From contig NZ_CP013704.1 in NCBI RefSeq assembly GCF_001936255.1, positions 806,001 through 870,000 on the forward strand: a stretch of DNA of 64,000 nt, read 5' to 3'. Origin of the DNA: Borrelia anserina Es. GTDB lineage: Bacteria > Spirochaetota > Spirochaetia > Borreliales > Borreliaceae. Below are positions 1 to 8,390 of the stretch, piece after piece. Under the pieces are notes generated by a model. The model was not told the DNA's origin. It was given only the letters and a program-made list of their open reading frames with translations, and searched no databases. Position 1 is the stretch's first letter; each line of letters opens with the position of its first letter. The position numbers and the translations under genes are program-made.

Positions 1-391
1 GTTGTGAATGAATTATATATACTACGATTGCAATGATTCCGAAAGCTTCAAATAAACCAAGCATTAGCCCAAGTATCCTGTTAAAAAATAATAACTTTAG
101 ATGATTTACTATTGATTCCATTAATGCTTCTAAGATTAAGAATCCTATGTGTATTATTAAAAAAAATACTAATAGTGCTTGAACGTATGATAAATCAATA
201 ATGGGTGATATTAATATTTTAAAATCATTGGTTTTATTATAAAGTAGGAATATTAAAGTGAAAATCTCAACGAATCCAGCAATTTCTTTGATAAAACCTC
301 GTAAAAACCCTCTAAGACCTAGTGATACAAAAATTATTATTATTAGTATGTCGACTATACCAGTTATTTTAAAAGGGTTGTTAGTTAGCAT
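1..391 (-). CDS. CvpA-family membrane protein (partial, 3' end outside window)
   Basis: Translating the minus strand from the ATG at 391 gives an open frame of about 130 codons that runs off the window edge. The product begins [16 protein letters not shown] and is strongly hydrophobic, with several predicted membrane segments. A Gly/Arg/Phe-rich turn ([15 protein letters not shown]) follows the first segment, as is typical of the CvpA (colicin V production) family. The start overlaps the murG stop by 11 bases, so the two are probably co-transcribed, with murG first. Family assignment rests on hydropathy and the first-loop motif. The exact role of CvpA proteins in spirochaetes is not known to me. 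Confidence 0.7.
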   Translation of the reverse strand, partial: MLTNNPFKITGIVDILIIIIFVSLGLRGFLRGFIKEIAGFVEIFTLIFLLYNKTNDFKILISPIIDLSYVQALLVFFLIIHIGFLILEALMESIVNHLKLLFFNRILGLMLGLFEAFGIIAIVVYIIHSQ

Positions 392-1481
392 TTGTTTCCT
401 CAAATTCTCTAAGCAATAGATTAGCTATTAAGCTTGATGAATTTTTATTGTGAAATTTTTTTATGTTATTTTTTAATGTATTAGACTTTTCTTTATTTCT
501 TAGAATTTCTTTTATTGTATTTATGATTTTGCTAACGCTTAAATTTTCTTCATCTATTTTTAAACATGCATTTTGTTCTTCTAATAGTTTTGCATTTCTG
601 ACTTGGTCTCCTCTTGAGCCTTTTACAAATGGAATGAAGATTACACATGCACCAGCATTAGCAAATTCCTTAATAGCTCCTGCTCCTGCTCTGCTTATTA
701 TTATGTTTGAAAATTGTATTATGCTTGCCATTTTTTTTGCATTAAAAAATTGACTTCTTAAATAATTATTTTCCCTGGTTGCATCTAGATTTCTTCCGCA
801 TTGATGAATAAAATACGCATCAATTTGGTTTTTGATATTTGCAGTTAATTTATTTAAAACTTCTGCTCCTAGAGAACCTCCAAGTATACTAATTATAGGC
901 TTTTGTGTGTTTTGAGTTAATTTCTTGATGATATTTGGATTTGGATTTAAGAATTCTTTTCTTATTGGTGAACCTGTATATAAGACGTTTTTTTGCTTGA
1001 AATATTTTTTGCTTTCTTGAAAGCTAATATGTATCTTGTTTGCGAATTTTGAGTTGATTTTTGTTGCAAGTCCCGGATCGAGATCCATTTCATGAGTTAT
1101 GCTTTTTACCTTAAGTATTCTTGCTGCGATAATTGGAGGAGTTGATACAAAGCCTCCCGTTGCGTATATAATTTGGGGTTTATACTTTTTTATTATGAAA
1201 AAGCTTTTGATTATTCCAAATATGACCTTAAAAAAATCAGTAAAGTTTTGTAGCGAGAAATATCTTCTAAGTTTTCCTGATGGAATTGCAATGAATTTAA
1301 TGTATTTGTGTTCTTTTATAATCTTGTCTTCCATTGAACCTTTTTTTCCTAACCAAAAAAATTTAATATTTGGTTCAATTTCCCTTAGTTTTGAAATTAT
1401 TGCTATTCCTGGGAATACATGGCCTCCTGTGCCCCCTCCTGTAAAAAAGATTATTTTCTTAGCTTTTATGTTTTCTTTCAT
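381..1481 (-). CDS. murG: MurG, undecaprenyl-PP-MurNAc-pentapeptide GlcNAc transferase
   Basis: MurG adds GlcNAc to lipid I to make lipid II on the cytoplasmic face of the inner membrane, the last cytosolic step before flipping by MurJ (also in this window). The 366-residue protein has the N-terminal glycine loop [11 protein letters not shown] (residues 15-25), a hydrophobic patch typical of the membrane-binding face, and a C-terminal GT-B donor-binding half with [10 protein letters not shown] and [15 protein letters not shown]. Length fits the family. The start ATG has no recognisable Shine-Dalgarno sequence and is directly preceded by an (AT)7 tract. It sits upstream of the cvpA-like gene, overlapping it by 11 bases. 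Confidence 0.95.
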   Translation of the reverse strand: MKENIKAKKIIFFTGGGTGGHVFPGIAIISKLREIEPNIKFFWLGKKGSMEDKIIKEHKYIKFIAIPSGKLRRYFSLQNFTDFFKVIFGIIKSFFIIKKYKPQIIYATGGFVSTPPIIAARILKVKSITHEMDLDPGLATKINSKFANKIHISFQESKKYFKQKNVLYTGSPIRKEFLNPNPNIIKKLTQNTQKPIISILGGSLGAEVLNKLTANIKNQIDAYFIHQCGRNLDATRENNYLRSQFFNAKKMASIIQFSNIIISRAGAGAIKEFANAGACVIFIPFVKGSRGDQVRNAKLLEEQNACLKIDEENLSVSKIINTIKEILRNKEKSNTLKNNIKKFHNKNSSSLIANLLLREFEETNAN

Positions 1482-1528
1482 ATATATATATATCGTATTG
1501 AGTTTGCATATAATTGCTCTATTTTTAT

Positions 1529-1558
1529 ATTTTAATTTAATAATATATCTTAATGCAA
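1529..1558 (-). promoter_or_regulatory. possible sigma-70 promoter for murG
   Basis: On the minus strand, TTGCAT (1558-1553) and TAAAAT (1534-1529) are separated by 18 bases, which would start transcription about 40 bases before the murG ATG. In DNA this AT-rich, matches of this quality also arise by chance. Confidence 0.25.
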
Positions 1559-1721
1559 ATTTTATATGTTCTTTTTCTTTTTAGTTATGAAGTTTGTTTG
1601 TTTGTTTAAATGTTTTATTTAGTTTTATAAAATGGCAGAATGTTTTTTTACTAAATTATTTTATTCTTTAAAAATTGCTGTTTGACGTGGGAGTAGAGTA
1701 GGTAATATTTTCCTAAATAAG

Positions 1722-2516
1722 TTAGAAGATATTTGTTAAAAATTGCTCAATTTGGATACCTTCTTTTTTAGAAGTATTATTTTCAATGGAATATTTTATT
1801 ATCGAATGAATTACTTTAATTGCTTTTTCTAAGGCATGTTCTATCTCCAATTTTTCCAAATATCCTATAAGTAAACTTGTAAATAAATCTCCTGTTCCAC
1901 CAAAGTTTTGCTCTAATTTTTCTAAAAAAATCTCTGAATATTCGTTTGTTTTTTTGTTATAAGCAACAGCTCCTATAAGATTTTCCCTTTCTACACTTGT
2001 AACTATAGTTATTCCATTTACATCAAGATTTAATATTGCTTTTATTATTTCATCCTTATTTTTTATCTCTTCAGTTTTAGCTAACATTTTTAGTTCTGTG
2101 ATGTTAGGTGTTATGATATCTGCATGTTTGATTAGGCTTCTAAATCCACTTACTATTGTGTTGTCAAAAGTAGGATAGAGTATTCCATTGTCTGCAAATA
2201 CGGGATCAATTATTATTTTTTCAAATTTTAATATCTTGAACATGTTTTCTATTATTTTTTGTTGATTGTTGTTTCCAAGAAATCCACTATAGAATATATC
2301 AAAGTTTTCATTTTGATTTTTCCAAGATAAAATGAATTTTTCTAATTTGTTTGTTAAATTTATTATTTCAAATTCTTTGTAATCTGTTGTTGCTGATAGA
2401 ACAGCAGTTACAAATGGACAAACTTGCATATTAAATGATGATATAACTGGTATGCATATTGTAAGTGATGCTCGACCGATAGTTGAAATATCATGCATAG
2501 CTAGTACTCTTTTCAC
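1722..2516 (-). CDS. pdxK: Pyridoxal kinase (PfkB/ribokinase superfamily)
   Basis: This protein of 264 residues belongs to the pyridoxal/hydroxymethylpyrimidine kinase branch of the ribokinase superfamily. It would phosphorylate salvaged vitamin B6 to pyridoxal phosphate. Visible signatures are the HDIS/GRASLT N-terminus, the DPVFADNG segment, TPNITEL after it, and the C-terminal GGTGDLFTSLLIG anion-hole motif, whose Asp is the catalytic base in this family. No de novo PLP genes are visible nearby, consistent with salvage. It begins five bases after the tsaD stop, so it is probably in one transcript with tsaD. A ThiD-like substrate (HMP) cannot be excluded from sequence alone. Confidence 0.85.
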   Translation of the reverse strand: MKRVLAMHDISTIGRASLTICIPVISSFNMQVCPFVTAVLSATTDYKEFEIINLTNKLEKFILSWKNQNENFDIFYSGFLGNNNQQKIIENMFKILKFEKIIIDPVFADNGILYPTFDNTIVSGFRSLIKHADIITPNITELKMLAKTEEIKNKDEIIKAILNLDVNGITIVTSVERENLIGAVAYNKKTNEYSEIFLEKLEQNFGGTGDLFTSLLIGYLEKLEIEHALEKAIKVIHSIIKYSIENNTSKKEGIQIEQFLTNIF

Positions 2517-2521
2517 AGTTT

Positions 2522-3529
2522 TTATCCTTTTATGTATTTATAGTTTTTTATTCTTGAGTTTGCATCAGTTTCAATTGGACTTGCTCCGTATTTTAGGTAC
2601 ATAAGATAGCCAATTCCTGCAATCATTGCTCCATTGTCTGTGCAAAGGTCAATTGGAGGATAGTATGTTTCTATTCCAAGATTTTTGATCTTTTCTCTTA
2701 AATAAAGATTACTTGCAACTCCTCCAGATATTATTAGTTTTTTTATTTTGGTATCCTTGATTGCTCTTTTAATTGGTATAATTAAATTTTCAAAGGCTAC
2801 TCTTTGGAAGCTTGCAGCAATATTGTTTTTTGTTATGTTTGCATTTTTATCTTTAAACTTTTTAAGTTGATGTATGCATGCTGTTTTGAGTCCTGAATAT
2901 GAAAAGTTGTATTTGTATTCTTTTTTGTCAAGAATTGTAATTGGAAAATTAAATGCATATTGATTACCATTTTGGGCTAATTTTTCTATTTTGGGTCCGC
3001 CTGGGAATCCCATTTCGTAGTATTTTGCTACTTTGTCAAATGCTTCTCCACAAGCATCGTCGAGTGTTTGTCCAAGTATTTCAATCTCATCAAAGTTATT
3101 TTGTTTTGCAAGGATTGTGTGTCCTCCACTGAGTATTAGGGATAAAAATGGATATTCTATTTTTTGAGTCATTAAGGGGGCATAAAGATGTCCTAAAATA
3201 TGGTCAATACAAATTAAAGGTTTTTTAAGGGCGATTGATAAGCCTTTAGCAAAGTTTACTCCAACTATTAAGGAACCAATAAGACCTGGTTTAGATGTTA
3301 CTGCTATTAAGTCAATTTCTGAGGCTTGTATTTGAGCATTCTTTATTGCCTTTTGACAAACAGACATGATGGATTCTGTGTGTAGTCTTGAAGCAATTTC
3401 TGGAACCACGCCATAATATTTTTTATGTTCTTGTTGACTAAGCTTAATATTACTTAAAATATTGGTACCATCTTCTACTATAGCTGCGCAGCAGTCATCG
3501 CACGAACTTTCTATTCCAAGTACTCTCAT
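2522..3529 (-). CDS. tsaD: TsaD, tRNA threonylcarbamoyladenosine synthase subunit
   Basis: TsaD transfers the threonylcarbamoyl group to A37 of ANN-decoding tRNAs, working with TsaB, TsaC and TsaE in the cytosol. The 335-residue protein starts with [12 protein letters not shown], typical of the family. It has the metal-binding HxxxH as HILGH (H110, H114), the phosphate loops SGGHT and GGVASN, and the C-terminal [13 protein letters not shown] block. Its first 35 bases overlap the end of the upstream deacetylase-like gene in another frame, suggesting translational coupling. Confidence 0.96.
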   Translation of the reverse strand: MRVLGIESSCDDCCAAIVEDGTNILSNIKLSQQEHKKYYGVVPEIASRLHTESIMSVCQKAIKNAQIQASEIDLIAVTSKPGLIGSLIVGVNFAKGLSIALKKPLICIDHILGHLYAPLMTQKIEYPFLSLILSGGHTILAKQNNFDEIEILGQTLDDACGEAFDKVAKYYEMGFPGGPKIEKLAQNGNQYAFNFPITILDKKEYKYNFSYSGLKTACIHQLKKFKDKNANITKNNIAASFQRVAFENLIIPIKRAIKDTKIKKLIISGGVASNLYLREKIKNLGIETYYPPIDLCTDNGAMIAGIGYLMYLKYGASPIETDANSRIKNYKYIKG

Positions 3530-4421
3530 TGTTTTTCTCTCTTTGATAAAGGTATATTAAATTTTTAAATTCAAATTCTTTATTTAAGTTTTCTGACTCT
3601 TGTTTTAGTATTTTAAGAGTATTTTTTGACCAAATATGACCTATTACTTTTACAACTCCTTTTGTTCTTGCTATTTGCTTTGCGCTCTCGAGTGCTTTCA
3701 TAACAGCTTGTTCATTATCCTTGTTGTCAAGAAATATATCTCTTTGCTCTACGATAATTCCAATGTCTTTGCCAGTTTTTTCAGATATGCTTTCTTTGGT
3801 GGTTAGGCTGTCAAAAAAGTATTTATTTTCCTCTTTAAGTTTGATTAGTATGGTTTTCATTATGTTTTCATTTGAGGTAATAAGACTTCCCATGTGATTA
3901 TTCATTATCTTTGCATTGGGGTAAGTTTTGAATGTCTTTTCAATTTTTCTTCGTATTTCAGATTCATTGTCATTGATGTTTATGTGAAATTTTTCTATTG
4001 AATTGTTATACTTTGATTGCATTGGAAAATGAATCATTGTAATTTTGTTTTTGCTTGTTAGTTTGTTATAAAAATCCATTGATTTTGGTAAAAATGGGAT
4101 GATTGAAAAGTTGATATTTAAGTTAATTTTGATGAATTCATTTAGCATAAATTCATCATAGCCAACATCATCAATTATGAGATAAAATTCAGGTTTTAGG
4201 TTATTGAGTTTTAGTTTTTTTTGTATTTTCATTAAATTTTCTTTTCTAATTTTTTCTAATTTATCTTTAAGATTTAGATTAATTTTTTTTGCATTCGATT
4301 TTATGTATATAAAACTAGAAAATAATACGATTATTGAAGCAAAGGATGTAATGATAATAAATAGTATCGTAATTTTTAATTTATTTTTCTTAAGCAAAAT
4401 AAAAGCATTCTGAATATTCAT
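3495..4421 (-). CDS. Divergent polysaccharide deacetylase family protein (YibQ-like), membrane anchored
   Basis: The 308-residue protein has one N-terminal membrane segment (about residues 14-37) and a basic coiled linker, followed by a periplasmic domain of the divergent polysaccharide deacetylase family (YibQ/DUF610). Landmarks are [12 protein letters not shown], the SIIPFLP strand, [10 protein letters not shown] and MNNHMGS. These match the family's remnants of the NodB-fold metal site (Asp-Asp near the start, later His residues). The family is tied to cell-envelope polysaccharide metabolism, but a substrate is not established. The gene ends inside tsaD, a 35-base overlap, and no strong ribosome-binding site precedes its ATG. 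Confidence 0.8.
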   Translation of the reverse strand: MNIQNAFILLKKNKLKITILFIIITSFASIIVLFSSFIYIKSNAKKINLNLKDKLEKIRKENLMKIQKKLKLNNLKPEFYLIIDDVGYDEFMLNEFIKINLNINFSIIPFLPKSMDFYNKLTSKNKITMIHFPMQSKYNNSIEKFHININDNESEIRRKIEKTFKTYPNAKIMNNHMGSLITSNENIMKTILIKLKEENKYFFDSLTTKESISEKTGKDIGIIVEQRDIFLDNKDNEQAVMKALESAKQIARTKGVVKVIGHIWSKNTLKILKQESENLNKEFEFKNLIYLYQREKNNESTWNRKFVR

Positions 4422-4467
4422 GTTCAGTAGCTTCTCATTATAGCAAAATCTATTACTAAGTCAATGT

Positions 4468-5271
4468 TTATTGATAGAGTTCGTCTCTGAGCTTTTTAAG
4501 TACTCTTTTTTCAATTTGTCTTACGGTTTCTGAAGAGATTCCAAGCTCACTAGAAATGTCTTTTAAGGTGCTTTTTTTGTCATTGTTATCTAAATTATAT
4601 CGTTTTCTTATAATATACCTTTCTTTATCGTTTAGTTTTGTCTCTAATATATGATTGAGATGTTTTAATGTTGAGTTTTGTTCAAGAGTACTCTCAGGAT
4701 TGAAAGAATTGTCTTCATAAAGATTGAGGAGTGTAGAATTTTCTGAACCTTCGATCTTTTTATCAAGGGAATATTCTTTTTCGAGATAAGGTATGATTTT
4801 GATATATTGAGCAGTTGTTAAGTTAAATCTTTCCATTATATCTTCTTTTTTTGGTGATTTTTCTTCTTCCATGAGATATTTGTTTATTTGGAGTATTAAA
4901 TTTTCTTTTCTGTATGGTACCTTTACAAGTCTTGTTTTGGTATTTAATGCTCTTTGAAGAGATTGCTTAATCCAAAATGAAGCGTAGGTTGAAAATTTGG
5001 TATTCTTGCTTGGGTCGTATTTCTCAGCAGCTCTAATTAGACCTAAATTTCCTTCTTGTATTAAGTCTTCAACTTTTAATCCTTTGCCTGCATATCTTTT
5101 AATAATTTTTAATACAAGGCGTAGATTAGCATTTATCATTTTGTTTTTGGCTTTCAGGTCTCCGCGTTTAATTTGTTTTGCAAGTTCAACTTCTTCTTCG
5201 TGAGTTATCAGTCTATGTTCTCTTACGGATTTTAAGTATATGTTTAAATCTTCATTGCTAAATATATTCAC
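4468..5271 (-). CDS. rpoS: RpoS, alternative sigma factor
   Basis: A 267-residue sigma-70-family factor. Region 2 contains NLRLVLKIIKRYAGKGLKVEDLIQEGNLGLI and the -10 recognition helix around FSTYASFWIKQSLQRA. Region 3 follows, and region 4 ends with the helix-turn-helix LKDISSELGISSETVRQIEKR. In Borrelia, RpoS runs the tick-to-mammal gene programme and is itself activated through Rrp2 and RpoN (established for the genus). A GTG start is supported by GGAGAGG five bases upstream. The gene lies directly downstream of the flgF-G-A-I-J group on the same strand, so both the local sigma-54 promoter and read-through from the flagellar genes could supply transcript. Confidence 0.95.
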   Translation of the reverse strand: MNIFSNEDLNIYLKSVREHRLITHEEEVELAKQIKRGDLKAKNKMINANLRLVLKIIKRYAGKGLKVEDLIQEGNLGLIRAAEKYDPSKNTKFSTYASFWIKQSLQRALNTKTRLVKVPYRKENLILQINKYLMEEEKSPKKEDIMERFNLTTAQYIKIIPYLEKEYSLDKKIEGSENSTLLNLYEDNSFNPESTLEQNSTLKHLNHILETKLNDKERYIIRKRYNLDNNDKKSTLKDISSELGISSETVRQIEKRVLKKLRDELYQ

Positions 5272-5334
5272 AACACCTCTCCAATCTTTTAAATTTGTGT
5301 ATCAACATCTTTTTTCTCCCCCCTTTGATGTGAC

Positions 5335-5349
5335 GCAAAAATCGTGCCA
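5335..5349 (-). promoter_or_regulatory. Sigma-54 (-24/-12) promoter of rpoS
   Basis: The minus strand reads TTGGCACGATTTTTGCG. GG (5348-5347) and GC (5336-5335) are exactly ten bases apart, as required for RpoN promoters, and TGGCAC and TTGC match the consensus. Predicted transcription start is about 5323, leaving a 52-base leader before the GTG of rpoS. RpoN control of rpoS is established in Borrelia. Confidence 0.88.
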
Positions 5350-5351
5350 AC

Positions 5352-5396
5352 TTAAGAAATAATTAATATTACTATTAAATATGAATTATTTCTTAA
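5352..5396. repeat. Perfect 13-bp inverted repeat upstream of the rpoS promoter
   Basis: TTAAGAAATAATT (5352-5364) is exactly complementary in reverse to AATTATTTCTTAA (5384-5396), with a 19-base AT-rich spacer. The right arm overlaps the flgJ stop codon, and the left arm begins three bases beyond the -24 element of rpoS. No T-run follows on the minus strand, so it is not a standard terminator. An operator for an activator, or an RNA structure ending the flagellar message, is possible. Confidence 0.6.
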
Positions 5397-5727
5397 AGTT
5401 ATTTACTTCTGTTATCTGGTTGTGGATTAGCTCAGCAAGTCTGAAGCTTTTAGATTTGGCTATTTGTTTTGCTCTTTCTAAATAGAGCATATCTTCAAAG
5501 ATTTCTTCTGTTTGCCCTCCATTAATTAGATTATTTTCTTTTTTTAAAGAATTTCTCATGCTCTTGAGCATTTGATTTACAAACATTGCCTCAAATTCTA
5601 GTGCAGCTTCATAAAGTTTATTATCATTTTTATATTGATTTGTTTTTTTTACTTTATCTTTTAGGGTTTGAACCTGTTTGATTTGTTTTTTTGCTTCTAA
5701 TCTTTGTAGATTAATTTTGTTTATCAT
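5386..5727 (-). CDS. flgJ: FlgJ-like rod-binding protein lacking the muramidase domain
   Basis: This 113-residue protein consists of the rod-binding (FlgJ N-terminal) domain only. The core is EFEAMFVNQMLKSMR...GGQTEEIFEDMLYLERAKQIAKS. Proteobacterial FlgJ is about 300 residues with a C-terminal peptidoglycan hydrolase. Here that half is absent, as usual in spirochaetes, so it would act as a rod cap or assembly factor while another enzyme opens the wall. It follows flgI with two bases between them and is the last flagellar gene before rpoS. There is no signal peptide. Confidence 0.85.
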   Translation of the reverse strand: MINKINLQRLEAKKQIKQVQTLKDKVKKTNQYKNDNKLYEAALEFEAMFVNQMLKSMRNSLKKENNLINGGQTEEIFEDMLYLERAKQIAKSKSFRLAELIHNQITEVNNFKK

Positions 5728-5729
5728 TT

Positions 5730-6725
5730 TTATTCCTCCAGAATTAATTCTCCATGTAATTTATTGATTTTTTTAGCTGCCTTAATTACTTTTATTAATT
5801 CTTCATTGTTGAGATTATCTGAATTTTTTGATATAAATTCATTTATTTTCATTTTTTGTATTTCTATTTTTACCTTTTCATTGTTTTTGTTGCTAAATAA
5901 ATTTTTTTCATTTCTTTCAATTGAAAATATAAGGGGTCCTATTTCTGCATTTTTACTTGCTATAATGATTTTGTTTTTTTCGTTTACTAGCACTTTAGGT
6001 ATAGTTTCTATTTCTATTTTTTCAATTTCGCTTAGCAAATTGGTTTCGTTAATTTCAATTTCTATAATATTTCCTGATTTTATATTATTTTTTATATTTT
6101 TGCTTGTTAGTTTTTTACTTATTGAATTTACTAAGGTATAATCTTCCTTTTTGAGAATTATGTTGTAATTTTTGTATTCTTTATTCTCATGTATGATTGC
6201 TCCGTCTAGTATGTATCCTGTACCTTTTGATTTTTCATTAATTGTTATTGGACCTGATGCTATTGCTAGTATTTTTCCTTCTTTATCTTTTAATTCTGTT
6301 CTTAAAAGCATACCATTTGTTAAGTCTTTTGCGTCTAGCATAGATGCTATGTAAACATCTTGACTTGCACCTTTAATCATGTTTCCATTTATCTTGATTG
6401 TTACACTTACTAATGCTATGTTTTTGCTTCCTATATTTGTTAGATCTATTTCATTTATTCCAATTTTATTTAAAGTTTTGTTTAAAATTTCTTTACCTTT
6501 AAGCGAATCCCCTTTATCAGTAAGTCCTGCTACTATTCCAATTCCTGTTAACGTGTATGAGTTGGTAGATCTTATTTCTGCAATATTTTTCAATTTTATT
6601 TGTTCACTTATTTGGTTAGGAGTAATATTTTCATTGTCAGGAGTCTTTGAAGGTTGATTTTCTTGTGCAAATGAACTTAAAGTTATCTTTAAGCTTAACA
6701 TTGCTAATATTGCCAGTTTTTTCAT
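5730..6725 (-). CDS. flgI: FlgI, flagellar P-ring (P-collar) protein
   Basis: The 331-residue FlgI homologue has an N-terminal signal peptide (MKKLAILAMLSLKITLSSFAQ). Family landmarks include LTGIGIVAGLTDKGDS, ALVSVTIKING, GASQDVYIASMLDAKDL and GPITINEKSKGTGYILDGAIIHEN. FlgI forms the peptidoglycan-level ring around the rod. In periplasmic flagella it contributes to the P-ring or collar although the outer-membrane L-ring is absent. AAGGA precedes the ATG, and a weak promoter-like pair lies in the 214-base gap upstream. The coding sequence is AT- and Lys/Asn/Ile-rich, as in its neighbours. Confidence 0.92.
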   Translation of the reverse strand: MKKLAILAMLSLKITLSSFAQENQPSKTPDNENITPNQISEQIKLKNIAEIRSTNSYTLTGIGIVAGLTDKGDSLKGKEILNKTLNKIGINEIDLTNIGSKNIALVSVTIKINGNMIKGASQDVYIASMLDAKDLTNGMLLRTELKDKEGKILAIASGPITINEKSKGTGYILDGAIIHENKEYKNYNIILKKEDYTLVNSISKKLTSKNIKNNIKSGNIIEIEINETNLLSEIEKIEIETIPKVLVNEKNKIIIASKNAEIGPLIFSIERNEKNLFSNKNNEKVKIEIQKMKINEFISKNSDNLNNEELIKVIKAAKKINKLHGELILEE

Positions 6726-6939
6726 GATTTTATTCCTTGTATGGCAATATAGTTTACCTTTATTTTTATATTATTGCAATTGCTTTTGGTTTATTCATTT
6801 ATGCTTTAGATTTGTTCGATAGTTTGAAGCTTATTTTTATGACATAAAGGAATTTTAGGAAGATTTCCATAGTTATTTTATTGTTATAATGGATGAATGA
6901 AATTAGTAATGGAATTAGGACTTTGTATTTTGAAACGTA

Positions 6940-7584
6940 TTATTGTTGTTGTTTTTGTATTTTGTTTAGCTTTATTTCGTTATTTTTCATTATATCTTGT
7001 ATCACTATGTATTTACTTTGATTTAATTCGTTTAAGTTTAAAATCTCATTGTTTCTAGTTGTGTTTGTTTTATATTTAAAATAAACATTGTATTCATTTA
7101 GGTTTTGGCATACCTTTAAATCTGTTTTTGCAAATACAATCGGTTCTATTATGTCAATGTATACATTTACTTTGTTATGTTTTTTATAGTCTTCAAATTT
7201 TTTTGCATAATAAACCAAAGTCTTTTGTATTGGTATATTTTTATATGATGTGCTTTTTATTGCTTTAAATTTTAGATTGGTTAAGAATTTATTTTCTATG
7301 TTGATTTCTGATTCATCGAAACTGAATTGCAATATATAAATATTTTTACTTGCTAGATCCTTTGTAATATAACTAATCATTTCAAATATTATTTGTTTTT
7401 TCTTAAAATATGGGCCTATGTAAATTTGTGATAGGTTATTATTGCTGCATATTTTTGAATATTCTTTTGAGAAAAAGTATATCTTATTAGGGGATATTGT
7501 AAAACAGGTATCATAAGATATTATTTGCGATAAATTTATTGTAAGTAGATAGAATAATACAACTTTATTGGTAAGTGTTTTCAC
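6940..7584 (-). CDS. Putative FlgA-like P-ring assembly chaperone (weak assignment)
   Basis: A 214-residue exported protein: the N-terminus (MKTLTNKVVLFYLLTINLSQIIS) looks like a signal peptide. The C-terminal third (from PIVFAKTDLKVCQNLNEYNV through SKYIVIQDIMKNNEIKL) resembles the SAF-type repeat of FlgA, a periplasmic chaperone for P-ring assembly. Position supports this: in other spirochaetes flgA sits between flgG and flgI, and here the gene overlaps the flgG stop by four bases and precedes flgI. Sequence similarity I can see by eye is slight, so treat FlgA as an inference. It could be an unrelated flagellar-operon secreted protein. Confidence 0.6.
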   Translation of the reverse strand: MKTLTNKVVLFYLLTINLSQIISYDTCFTISPNKIYFFSKEYSKICSNNNLSQIYIGPYFKKKQIIFEMISYITKDLASKNIYILQFSFDESEINIENKFLTNLKFKAIKSTSYKNIPIQKTLVYYAKKFEDYKKHNKVNVYIDIIEPIVFAKTDLKVCQNLNEYNVYFKYKTNTTRNNEILNLNELNQSKYIVIQDIMKNNEIKLNKIQKQQQ

Positions 7585-8378
7585 TGCCTTTTTAAGTTAT
7601 TTGCAATTCCTAGCATGTTGTCTGAGGTTTGAATTGCTTTTGAGTTTATTTCATAAGCTCTTTGTGCAACAATCATTGTTACCATCTCTTCTGCAATTGA
7701 TACGTTTGACATTTCAAGAATACCTTGTCTTAGTCTACCCATTCCGTTACTTCCTGGAGCTCCTGATATTTCTTCTCCGGAGCCAATGGTTTCTTTAAAT
7801 ATATTATTTCCAATTGCATTTAGCCCTGCTGGGTTCACAAATCTTACGATTTCTATTTGACCAAGTTCAATTGGATCAGGACTTTCACCAATTTTTGCAG
7901 ATATTATCCCCTCTTGAGATATGGTAATAGAATCTTTTATATATCCTTCAGGAAAGGATATATCAGGTAATAATTTGTAACCTTGACTTGTTACAAGATC
8001 CCCATTTGCGTCGATTTTAAATGAGCCATCTCTTGTGTATCCATAAGTGCCATCTGGTAGAAGGAGTTTGTAAAATCCATCACCTTCAATTGCAACATCA
8101 GTGTTTATATTGGTGGCTTGCAAGTTTCCTTGTTCAAAGATTCTGTGCGTTGCTGATACTTTTGTTCCATGTCCAACTTGATTGCCAAGAGGACTTACTG
8201 TGTCCTCAGTTGCAGGAGTCCCTGCTCTTTTTTGTGTTTGGTATATTAGATCTTCGAATTCTGCTCTTACCTTTTTAAACCCTGTAGTATTCACATTTGA
8301 AAGATTATTAGCAATTGTATCTACATTATACTGTTGTGCTTTCATTCCGCTGGCTGCTGTCCATAGTGCCCTCATCAT
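7581..8378 (-). CDS. flgG: FlgG, distal rod protein
   Basis: The 265-residue FlgG has the conserved N-terminal axial-protein motif MRALWTAASGMKAQQYNVDT followed by IANNLSNVNTTGFKK. The central FlgG/E insert follows (GDGFYKL, GYTRDGSFKID), and the C-terminal helix ends SNVSIAEEMVTMIVAQRAYEINSKAI. The terminal helices polymerise into the periplasmic rod between the MS ring and hook. An ATG ATG start pair makes the exact initiation codon ambiguous by one residue. The gene lies 12 bases after flgF. Confidence 0.97.
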   Translation of the reverse strand: MMRALWTAASGMKAQQYNVDTIANNLSNVNTTGFKKVRAEFEDLIYQTQKRAGTPATEDTVSPLGNQVGHGTKVSATHRIFEQGNLQATNINTDVAIEGDGFYKLLLPDGTYGYTRDGSFKIDANGDLVTSQGYKLLPDISFPEGYIKDSITISQEGIISAKIGESPDPIELGQIEIVRFVNPAGLNAIGNNIFKETIGSGEEISGAPGSNGMGRLRQGILEMSNVSIAEEMVTMIVAQRAYEINSKAIQTSDNMLGIANNLKRQ

Positions 8379-8390
8379 AAGCTAATCTCC

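Noticed and set aside
1099-1584. 161-codon plus-strand frame opposite murG
   Set aside because: It is antisense to the well-supported murG gene, has no family features and its hydrophobicity is a by-product of the complementary frame.
5352-5396. Intrinsic terminator of the flagellar operon
   Set aside because: The stem is almost all A-T, the loop is 19 bases, and no U-run follows on the minus strand; kept as an inverted repeat of unknown role.
6870-6900. Plus-strand TATAAT near 6890 as a promoter for an antisense or small RNA
   Set aside because: No acceptable -35 at 16-18 bases and no gene or terminator downstream on the plus strand.
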